Assembly (NCBI GenBank): GCA_004552155.1
Contig: SFPF01000061.1
Location: 1 to 32,428, forward strand
From: Bacteroidales bacterium
GTDB taxonomy: Bacteria > Bacteroidota > Bacteroidia > Bacteroidales > Bacteroidaceae
Direction of reading: 5' to 3'
DNA length: 32,428 bases
A model generated the notes under the pieces. That model did no database searches. It was not told where the DNA came from and worked only from the letters and a program-made list of their open reading frames with translations. Numbering within the stretch: the first letter of the stretch is position 1; the number at the start of each line of letters is the position of its first letter. Positions 25,524 to 31,715 of the stretch are shown here, piece after piece. The translations under genes and the position numbers were made by a program.

Positions 25524-25900
25524 GTAGAGGCGTTTTGCCAAACGCTCGCTGTGTAGTTTGACGGTTTTATCCGAACGGGATAATGGTTGAGGCGGGCTGT
25601 AAGCCCAATGGTTGCCCACAGCCCAGGGCAACGCCCTGGGGGATGGCGGGTGCATTGATTAAAGTGTCGCGCTCTGTAAGAGCAACCTACTTTATGAGGG
25701 GCAGCGCCCCGTGGCATTGCGGGTTACGCGCTTTTGGCGCGTAGCATTTTTGTGCCGCGACACAAAAATGCCGAATGTATTAATCGCGGTTTGCATTTCC
25801 CGGGGCGTTGCCCCGGGCTAGGGGCAACCATTGGGCTTACAGCCCGCCCCAACCATTCCCTTTCGACGCAATAGGCGGGCGTTTTGCAAAACGCCCCTAC
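25524..25900. repeat. Nested inverted-repeat element between folC and dnaJ
   Basis: Outer arms of 15 nt (25524-25538 and 25886-25900, one mismatch) enclose 59-nt arms (25582-25640 and 25799-25857, 5 mismatches by hand count). Inside are further hairpins: gctct/agagc (25671-25683), ggggc/gcccc (25698-25710), acgcgc/gcgcgt (25726-25742) and an 11-bp perfect stem gcatttttgtg/cacaaaaatgc (25744-25771). Another palindrome gggcgttttgcaaaacgccc overlaps the right end. No credible ORF. It accounts for almost all of the 445-nt gap. Confidence 0.85.
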
Positions 25901-25920
25901 TTGCTGCCGCACTTATACAA

Positions 25921-25950
25921 TTAGACGGGCAAACACGTTTGCCCGTCTAA
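25921..25950 (-). terminator. Hairpin after dnaJ
   Basis: 14-bp perfect stem ttagacgggcaaac/gtttgcccgtctaa with a 2-nt loop, starting 5 nt beyond the dnaJ stop. Only a weak T run follows on the minus strand, so termination may be incomplete. Confidence 0.65.
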
Positions 25951-25955
25951 TTTCT

Positions 25956-27069
25956 TTATTTATCAAAATAATTTCGGAAGGCGCGGAATATTTTGTCCTT
26001 GATGCTGTCGTTGGGCTGCATGTGGTCGTTCTCGCGCAGCGCCTCGAAAGCCTTGCGTTCCTCTTTCGTGAGGTGCTCGGGAATGTAGACGCTGATGTTT
26101 ACCACGATGTCGCCCGTGCCCACGCCGTAACCCTGCACGGCGGGCAGGCCCTTGCCGCGCAGGCGGAGCGCGGTGCCCGGCTGCGTTCCTGGCTCGATTT
26201 TGATGCGTGCCTTGCCCGTGAGGGTGGGAATGTCGATGGTGTCGCCGAGGGCGGCCTGCGAAACGGTGAGCAGCAGGTTGTAAATCAGGTCGGTGTCGTC
26301 GCGGATAAAGTCCTTATGCGGCTCCTCCTCGATGAGCACCTGTATGTCGCCCGGCACGCCGCCGTGCTTTGCGGCGTTGCCCTTGCCCGGCACGTTCACC
26401 ACCATGCCTTCTGCCACGCCAGCGGGGATTTTTATCTCAACGATTTCTTCGCCCGATGTCACGCCCTCGCCGTGGCAATGGCTGCAAGTGTGCTTGATGA
26501 CGGTGCCCTCGCCGTGGCAGTTGGGGCACACCTCTTGCGTCTGCATCATGCCGAGGAAACTGCGGCGGCTCTGTATCACGTAACCTTGTCCGTGGCAGGT
26601 GGGGCAGGTTTCGGGCGAATGTCCCGAGGCGCAGCCCGTGCCGTGGCACTCGGTGCAGGTGATGTCTTTGCGCACCTTGAATTTTTTGGTAACGCCCGTG
26701 CTGATTTCTTCGAGCGTGAGGCGCACTTTCATGCGCATGTCGCTGCCCCGGTATTGCCGCTGGCCGCGTCCGCCGCCGAAACCTCCGAAGCCGCCGAAAG
26801 CACCGCCGAAGATATCGCCGAAGTTGCGGAAGATGTCGTTGAGGTCCATGCCGCCGGGGCCGAAACCGCCGAAACCGCCGCTTGTCGGGGTCGCGCAGCA
26901 CGTCGTAGGCCTGTGCCGCCTGCTTGAACTTCTCTTCTGCCTCCTTGTCGCCGGGATTGCGGTCGGGGTGGTATTTGATGGCCACCTTCTTGTAGGCACG
27001 CTTAATCTCGTCGGCCGTGGCCGTACGCTCCACGCCGAGTATCTTATAATAGTCGGTTTCTTCTGCCAT
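25956..27069 (-). pseudogene. dnaJ: Chaperone DnaJ, segment after the J domain missing and frame broken
   Basis: Hsp40 co-chaperone of DnaK. ATG 27069 starts MAEETDYYKILGVERTATAD; the J domain has YHPDRNP and ends KQAAQAYDVLRDPDKR. At that point the frame is lost. A second frame continues with GGFGGFGPGGMDLNDIFRNF, the Gly/Phe region, four zinc-finger repeats (CTECHGTG, CPTCHGQG, CPNCHGEG, CSHCHGEG) and the C-terminal substrate domain to 25956. The universally conserved A.YDQ.GH block between J domain and G/F region is absent, so about 60 nt are missing near 26878-26885. The rest is normal. It lies downstream of grpE in the same direction, separated by a composite repeat. No CIRCE operator was seen. 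Confidence 0.9.
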
Positions 27070-27084
27070 TTCTGATACGTTCGT

Positions 27085-27275
27085 TTATTAGTAGACGAGT
27101 TTACAAGTAAACGAGTAGACGAGACAAGTTTCTCATCTAAAATATAAATTAGCAAGAAATCCTGTCTTGTTTTCTTGTTTACTTTGAGATTTTCGGCTGC
27201 ACTCGGCATAGCCCGAACAAGTTCGGCTCTGCTCTCGCTTGCACGAAAATTTCCTTGTTTAGTAAAATCGTTATA
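27085..27275 (+). repeat. Composite hairpin repeat, copy 4
   Basis: Complete copy between grpE and dnaJ: left scaffold tagtagacgagtttacaagt, middle gagacaagtttctcat, a 62-nt hairpin at 27189-27250 (arms attttcg/cgaaaat, inner ccgaac/gttcgg), right end ccttgtttagtaaaatcg. The hairpin differs at very few positions from the one at 117-178. Confidence 0.8.
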
Positions 27276-27278
27276 TTA

Positions 27279-27860
27279 TTATTGTCCTACGACCACCTTG
27301 GCGTGGCGCACCACTTTCTCGCCCAAGAGGTAGCCCGTCTGCACGCAGTCGATGACGTGGCCTTTCTGCTCGTCCTCGGTTACGGGCACCATAGCGATGG
27401 CCTCGTGGAAATCCGTGTCGAAGAGCGTGCCGATGGGTTCCATGCGTTTCAGACCTTGCGCGGCGAGGGTCTTGTCGAGTTTGCCGATAATCATCTCTAC
27501 GCCTTCGCGCAGGCTCTCCACGTCGGTGGCCTTCTGCATGTTGTCGCGGGCGCGTTCGAGGTCGTCGAGCACGGGCAGCAGGGCACTCAGCACCTTCTCG
27601 CCGCCGGTGAGGATAAGGTCTGCCTTTTCCTTGATGGTGCGTTTGCGGAAGTTGTCGAACTCGGCGGCGAGGCGCAGATATTTGTCGTTGAGCGCAGCCA
27701 CCTGTTCCTGTGCTTCTGCCAGCGGGTCTTTCTCTTCGGCCTCTGCCTCTGCCGTGTCGGCTGTTTCGCCTTCGGCCTGTGCGTTTTCAATCTCTGTTTC
27801 AGGAGCCTGTCCCTGAACATTCTCTTTCTGTTCTTGTTCTTTATTCTTGTCTTCAGTCAT
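27279..27860 (-). CDS. grpE: Nucleotide exchange factor GrpE
   Basis: 193-residue homodimeric exchange factor that releases ADP from DnaK. ATG 27860 (MTEDKNKEQEQKENVQGQ) is chosen; an upstream in-frame start would add 14 residues of AT-rich leader. There is an acidic, low-complexity N-terminal tail (about 1-45), then a coiled coil with EFDNFRKRTIKEKAD and the family core LPVLDDLERA, LKRMEPIGTLFDTDFHEAI and VIDCVQTGYLLGEKVVRHAKV. Length is normal and no gap was noticed. dnaJ follows 209 nt downstream, a common Bacteroidetes pairing; the intervening repeat may affect coupling. Confidence 0.95.
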   Translation of the reverse strand: MTEDKNKEQEQKENVQGQAPETEIENAQAEGETADTAEAEAEEKDPLAEAQEQVAALNDKYLRLAAEFDNFRKRTIKEKADLILTGGEKVLSALLPVLDDLERARDNMQKATDVESLREGVEMIIGKLDKTLAAQGLKRMEPIGTLFDTDFHEAIAMVPVTEDEQKGHVIDCVQTGYLLGEKVVRHAKVVVGQ

Positions 27861-27900
27861 AGCGTTTGAGTTTATTAGAAATATACTTGTTGGATTATTC

Positions 27901-28270
27901 ATACAAAAACATTCAAAACCGCTTGTCCTGTGTGGGCCTGCGGCTCGCCTTAGCGGATAAACCTCGAGTCTGAAAGCCTACGGCTTTCGCTCGCGCTTTT
28001 TCCGCTAAGGCTGCGGTCGGCTCCCGCCCGCCCACAAAGGACAAGCAAAAAACAAAAAAAAGTGGACGTTTACTTTTTGCTGTAAATAGTAAAGAGAAGT
28101 GCTTTACTTTTTTCTGTTTTTTGCTTACGATGTTTGAAGCGGGCGGGCACCGACCGCAGCCGAAGGGATTAAGGGTGAGCGTGAGCCGCGAGGCTCACAG
28201 GCTCGGCGTTAAGACCGGCGGCGTGCCCTTGGGCTTCAAACGAAGCAAGCGGTTTTTATAGTTTTTGTAT
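27901..28270. repeat. Nested inverted-repeat element upstream of grpE
   Basis: Outer arms atacaaaaac/gtttttgtat (27901-27910 with 28261-28270) and aaaccgcttg/caagcggttt (27916-27925 with 28246-28255) enclose two large hairpins. The first, 27921-28046, has arms gcttgtcct/aggacaagc, inner ccttagcgga/tccgctaagg and tip gaaagcc-tac-ggctttc. The second, 28133-28240, has arms tttgaagc/gcttcaaa and tip gtgagcc-gcga-ggctcac. A centre stem agcaaaaaac/gttttttgct lies between them. No credible ORF. It fills most of the 488-nt gap between grpE and the ABC-F gene. Confidence 0.82.
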
Positions 28271-28302
28271 AAAACCCTTTGGACAATTTCAACCAACAAA
28301 TA

Positions 28303-28338
28303 ATAAGCAAAAGCCATACCAAAGTGGCTTTTGCTTAT
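28303..28338 (-). terminator. Terminator of the ABC-F gene
   Basis: 14-bp perfect stem ataagcaaaagcca/tggcttttgcttat with an 8-nt loop, 10 nt past the stop codon on the minus strand, followed by a T-rich stretch. Confidence 0.8.
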
Positions 28339-28348
28339 AGGCAAGTGC

Positions 28349-29977
28349 TTATTGGCGAGCCGTACCAGCGTACATCTGCTCGCGCAGTTCGTGGATACGC
28401 TCGTCGTGGATATAGTCTTCGTAGTTCATGAGTTTGTCGATGCTGCCGTGGGGCGTCAGTTCGATCACGCGGTTAGCCACCGTGTTGATAAACTCATGGT
28501 CGTGGCTGGCAAAGAGAATGTTGCCCTTGAAGAGTTTGAGGTTGTTGTTGAACGCCTGAATGCTCTCCATGTCGAGGTGGTTGGTCGGCGTATCGAGGAT
28601 AAGGCAGTTGGCATTGCGCAGCTGCATGCGTGCAATCATGCAGCGCATCTTTTCGCCGCCCGATAGCACGTTCACCTTCTTGAGCTGCTCTTCTTCCTTA
28701 AAGAGCATGCGGCCGAGGAATGCTTTGAAGTACACCTCGTTGCCTTCGCCGTACTGGCTGAGCCAGTCAATCATGTTGAGGTCGTTTTGGAAGAACTCCG
28801 TATTGTCGAGCGGCAGGTAAGCCGTCGTAATCGTCACGCCCCACTTGTATGTGCCGGCGGCGGGCTGCTGGTGTCCGTTGATGATTTCGAAGAGGGCGGT
28901 CATGGCGCGGGGGTCGTGGCTGATGAACACCACCTTCTCGTTTTTCTCGATGTTGAAGTTGAGGTTGTCGAAGAGCACCGTGCCGTCGTCCGTTACGGCT
29001 TTCAGGCCTTCTACCTCGAGGATTTGGTTGCCCGGGTCGCGGTCCATTTGGAAAATGATGCCCGGATATTTGCGCGTGGAGGGTTTGATTTCCTCCACGT
29101 TGAGCTTTTCGAGCATCTTCTTGCGGCTCGTGGTCTGGCGGCTCTTTGCCACATTGGCAGAGAAGCGGCGGATAAATTCTTCCAACTCCTTCTTCTTTTC
29201 TTCGGCCTTCTGACGCTGGTTTTGCGCCTGGCGCAGGGCAAGCTGCGAGGACTCATACCAGAAAGAATAGTTGCCCGAGAAGAGCGTCACCTTTCCGAAG
29301 TCGATGTCCACGGTGTGCGTGCACACTTGGTCGAGGAAGTGGCGGTCGTGGCTTACCACGAGCACCGTGTGCTCAAAGTTGCCGAGATAGTCTTCCAGCC
29401 ATTCCACAGTTTCGAGGTCGAGGTCGTTGGTCGGTTCGTCGAGCAGCAGGTTGTCCGGTTCGCCAAAGAGTGCCTGCGCCAGCATCACGCGCACCTTTTC
29501 CTTACCCGAGAGGTCGCCCATGAGTTTTCCGTGCAGGGCTTCCTTGATGCCGAGACCGCTTAGCAGCGTGGCGGCATCGTTTTCGGCGGTGTAGCCGCCC
29601 ATTTGTGCAAACTTGTCTTCCAGTTCAGCCACGAGAATACCATCCTCATCGGAGAAGTCGGCCTTTGAATAAAGTTCGTTGCGGCGTTGCATCACGTCCC
29701 ACATCACCGTGTGCCCCATGAGCACCGTGTCGAGCACGGTAAACTGGTCGTACTTAAAGTGGTCCTGGCTCAACACCGACAGGCGTTCGCCGGGGCCCAT
29801 TTCCACAGAGCCTTTCGTTGGGTCGAGCTCGCCGGAAATGGCGCGGAGCAGCGTGGACTTGCCTGCGCCGTTTGCGCCGATAATGCCGTAGATATTGCCG
29901 TTGGTGAACTTCATATTCACATCCTGATAGAGGATGCGCTTGCCAAACTGAATGGCCAAATTTGAAAGTGTAATCAT
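28349..29977 (-). CDS. ABC-F family ATP-binding protein (YbiT-like)
   Basis: 542-residue soluble ATPase with two nucleotide-binding domains and no membrane segments, of the ribosome-associated ABC-F class. NBD1 is canonical: Walker A GANGAGKST (about 35-43), signature LSGKEKVRVMLAQAL, Walker B LLLDEPTNDLD. The linker (ELEEFIRRFSANVAKSRQTT and RKKMLEKLNVEEI) is the typical charged ABC-F connector. NBD2 has a good signature (LSGGEKMRC) and Walker B-like LILDTPTNHLD but shows VVFISHDPRAMTAL where the P-loop should be, so its ATP site looks degenerate. From memory, Bacteroidetes relatives share this. A role in translation stress or ribosome rescue is inferred from the family. Confidence 0.88.
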   Translation of the reverse strand: MITLSNLAIQFGKRILYQDVNMKFTNGNIYGIIGANGAGKSTLLRAISGELDPTKGSVEMGPGERLSVLSQDHFKYDQFTVLDTVLMGHTVMWDVMQRRNELYSKADFSDEDGILVAELEDKFAQMGGYTAENDAATLLSGLGIKEALHGKLMGDLSGKEKVRVMLAQALFGEPDNLLLDEPTNDLDLETVEWLEDYLGNFEHTVLVVSHDRHFLDQVCTHTVDIDFGKVTLFSGNYSFWYESSQLALRQAQNQRQKAEEKKKELEEFIRRFSANVAKSRQTTSRKKMLEKLNVEEIKPSTRKYPGIIFQMDRDPGNQILEVEGLKAVTDDGTVLFDNLNFNIEKNEKVVFISHDPRAMTALFEIINGHQQPAAGTYKWGVTITTAYLPLDNTEFFQNDLNMIDWLSQYGEGNEVYFKAFLGRMLFKEEEQLKKVNVLSGGEKMRCMIARMQLRNANCLILDTPTNHLDMESIQAFNNNLKLFKGNILFASHDHEFINTVANRVIELTPHGSIDKLMNYEDYIHDERIHELREQMYAGTARQ

Positions 29978-30010
29978 TTACTTTTTCCTTGATTTTTAAT
30001 TTTCAAGGCG

Positions 30011-30042
30011 CAAAGTTACTCAAAATCCGCGTTATAAGCAAG
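30011..30042 (-). promoter_or_regulatory. Promoter of the ABC-F gene
   Basis: Minus-strand CTTG (30039-30042), 20-nt spacer, then TAACTTTG (30011-30018): a good Bacteroidetes sigma-ABfr-type promoter, 33 nt before the start codon. Confidence 0.75.
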
Positions 30043-30205
30043 ATAATAAGGCGTTCTAACGTAAGGAAAGGGCGTTTTGCGAGGCGTGATGCGATGTGCA
30101 ACACACAATAATATATATATTGTTGGTTGATTAGAATTAAATTTCACCCGCTATTACTCATTTTTTAGGAAAAAGTTATAAAATATGAGTTTTTATAGCA
30201 GATAG

Positions 30206-30237
30206 TTTGCGATTATTAAATAAAACGATTACATTTG
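30206..30237 (+). promoter_or_regulatory. Promoter of the lipoprotein pair
   Basis: TTTG (30206-30209), exact 20-nt spacer, TACATTTG (30230-30237): a consensus Bacteroidetes promoter, 47 nt before ATG 30285. The rest of the 307-nt gap (29978-30284) holds only this, the opposing ABC-F promoter and AT-rich DNA. Confidence 0.85.
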
Positions 30238-30284
30238 CATAAGATAGAAATCAAATTATTTGCAACTTTTTAAACATAGAGCTT

Positions 30285-30713
30285 ATGAAAAATTATTTTA
30301 GAAAGAGCTTTGCCATGCTTTTCATGGCATTGGCATGCGCCTCCTTTGCATTCGTTGCCTGCGGTGATGATGACGACGAAAACGGTAACAGCGGACAGCA
30401 AAATCCTCCTGCACAGCAAGACCAGACGGGACTTGTTGGCACGTGGAAAGGGCCTGACGATGACTATCCTTATACAATTACTATCTGCTTCAATGCCAAC
30501 TATACCGGCTGGGATAATTGGGGTGGCGAAAAGGAAGAGTTTACATGGTATACCGAAGGTAACAAACTTGTCTTTATTTATCCCGAAGAAGATTATGCGG
30601 ATTATGATGTAGATGAGTACATTTACAAAATAGCCGGGAATCAGCTTTATCTCTACGAACTCGATAGCCAAACAGGCGAACAAGAACTTGAAAACGTCCT
30701 GACGCGGCAGTAA
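30285..30713 (+). CDS. Small lipoprotein, lipocalin-like, paralogue 1
   Basis: 142 residues with lipoprotein signal MKNYFRKSFAMLFMALACAS and lipobox FVAC (C26). The acidic run GDDDDE follows at once, resembling the Bacteroidetes surface-lipoprotein export signal, so cell-surface exposure is likely. A Gln/Pro-rich tether (SGQQNPPAQQDQ) leads to a compact beta domain starting GLVGTWKG, with FTWYTEGNKLVFIY and IYKIAGNQLYLYELD, and ending NVLTRQ. This is the pattern of lipocalin-like/DUF5640-type domains. It is clearly paralogous to the next gene, 35 nt downstream. Ligand unknown. Confidence 0.75.
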   Translation: MKNYFRKSFAMLFMALACASFAFVACGDDDDENGNSGQQNPPAQQDQTGLVGTWKGPDDDYPYTITICFNANYTGWDNWGGEKEEFTWYTEGNKLVFIYPEEDYADYDVDEYIYKIAGNQLYLYELDSQTGEQELENVLTRQ

Positions 30714-30748
30714 AGTATGTTTTATAAACCATTTAAATACAATTACCT

Positions 30749-31198
30749 ATGAAAAATTTTTTTAGAAAGAGTTTTACCATTATTCTTATGGTATTGGCTT
30801 GCTTTTCCTTTGCATTCGTGGCCTGCGGTGACGATGAAGACGACAAAGGTAACGGCGGGCAACAGAATCCGGCTGCACAGCAAACAGGACTTGTCGGCAC
30901 GTGGAAAGGCAAGAATGGTGATAAATATGGCAATTACTATTATAATGAATACATTATTTACTGCTTCAATGCCGACTATACCGGTTGGGATATTTATGAC
31001 GGAGACGAAAAGGAGCCTTTCACATGGTACACCGAGGGCAATAAACTCACTTTAGTATATTATGACGAACAAGGAGTTTATGATGAGGAAGATACCTATA
31101 TCTACAAAGTTGCCGGCAACCAGCTTTATCTCTATTGGATTAATCCGCAAACGGGCGTGCAAGATCAGGAACCAGAGTACGTGCTCACGCGGCAGTAA
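30749..31198 (+). CDS. Small lipoprotein, lipocalin-like, paralogue 2
   Basis: 149 residues, tandem duplicate of the preceding gene. Signal MKNFFRKSFTIILMVLACFS, lipobox FVAC (C26), acidic GDDEDDK after the lipidated Cys, tether GGQQNPAAQQ, domain start GLVGTWKG, shared blocks CFNADYTGWD, FTWYTEGNKL and YKVAGNQLYLYW, and the same ending YVLTRQ. It differs from paralogue 1 mainly by an insertion rich in Tyr/Asn after GTWKG. Probably transcribed from the promoter at 30206-30237, with a hairpin terminator after it. Ligand and function unknown. Confidence 0.75.
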   Translation: MKNFFRKSFTIILMVLACFSFAFVACGDDEDDKGNGGQQNPAAQQTGLVGTWKGKNGDKYGNYYYNEYIIYCFNADYTGWDIYDGDEKEPFTWYTEGNKLTLVYYDEQGVYDEEDTYIYKVAGNQLYLYWINPQTGVQDQEPEYVLTRQ

Positions 31199-31229
31199 AC
31201 TTTTCATCATCCGACCTCTCATTTTTTAT

Positions 31230-31255
31230 AAGGGCATCGCAAACGCGATGCCCTT
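31230..31255 (+). terminator. Hairpin terminator after the lipoprotein pair
   Basis: 11-bp perfect stem aagggcatcgc/gcgatgccctt with a 4-nt loop. Only a weak T content follows. Confidence 0.7.
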
Positions 31256-31350
31256 ATTCTGTATTTCAAATAAGGGCACTGCCAAAATGCTTGCCGCGAT
31301 GGCCAGCATTTATGCCGACGCACGCGCAAATATCTGCGGAAGATATTTTC

Positions 31351-31560
31351 CTTTCTCCTTGAAAAATCTTCCTTTCCCCAAGAAGTTTTTTCCTATCTGC
31401 TAAGATATTTTTTGTTACAAACTTTGTAACACATGTTAGAAAGTTTGTAATACATGTTACAAAGTTTGTAACACATGTTAGCAAGTTTGTAATAAAAAAT
31501 ATCTCCGAGAAAATGAAAAATGTCATAGCAGACAGGGAAAAATTGCAAGGGGAAACAAAA
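31351..31560. repeat. Palindromic element with four 21-bp units, copy 2
   Basis: Core 31414-31493: four 21-bp units of ttacaaa-c/g-tttgtaa type with acatg linkers, as at 4210-4290. Flanks again form an imperfect inverted repeat; left has ttcctatctgctaagatatttttt, described here only as the tatctgctaag block, and right has the matching catagcagacaggg block. Short minus-strand ORFs across it translate to NMCYKLC-like repeats and are not considered genes. Confidence 0.8.
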
Positions 31561-31596
31561 AAAATCTCCCGTGATAGCGTTTGCTGTCACGGGAGA
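31553..31596 (-). terminator. Terminator of the U32-peptidase gene
   Basis: Stem tctcccgtga/tcacgggaga extended by agc/gct (31565-31596). On the minus strand it is followed by eight T residues. It lies about 120 nt past the stop codon at 31716. Confidence 0.85.
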
Positions 31597-31630
31597 TAAT
31601 GGGGCGGAGCACACGGCGGGCGTTTTTAAT

Positions 31631-31692
31631 AAGATAGGCTGCGGCTCGGCAATTAGAGCAAGCTCTATTGCGCTCACCTTGCACTATCTTTG
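31631..31692 (+). repeat. Short hairpin repeat with TATCTTTG, second copy
   Basis: Arms aagatag (31631-31637) and ctatctt (31684-31690). Interior ggctgcggctcggcaatt, then gcgctcaccttgcac, nearly identical to 21940-22001. The inner stem is agagc/gctct. It is bordered by a further inverted pair gggcgtt/aacgccc. TATCTTTG (31685-31692) points toward the 3' end of the convergent peptidase gene. Confidence 0.75.
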
Positions 31693-31715
31693 CAGAACGC
31701 CCCTACTTTGGGACG

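Noticed and set aside
27279..27860. CIRCE/HrcA operator for the grpE-dnaJ genes
   Set aside because: No TTAGCACTC-N9-GAGTGCTAA-like sequence was found upstream of grpE; the palindromes there are a different, much larger structure.
31266..31677. Two overlapping minus-strand ORFs with NMCYKLCNMCYKLS-type repeats
   Set aside because: They are translations of the four 21-bp palindromic units; the period-7 amino-acid repeat is produced by the DNA repeat. The equivalent region at 4210-4290 gives no comparable protein.
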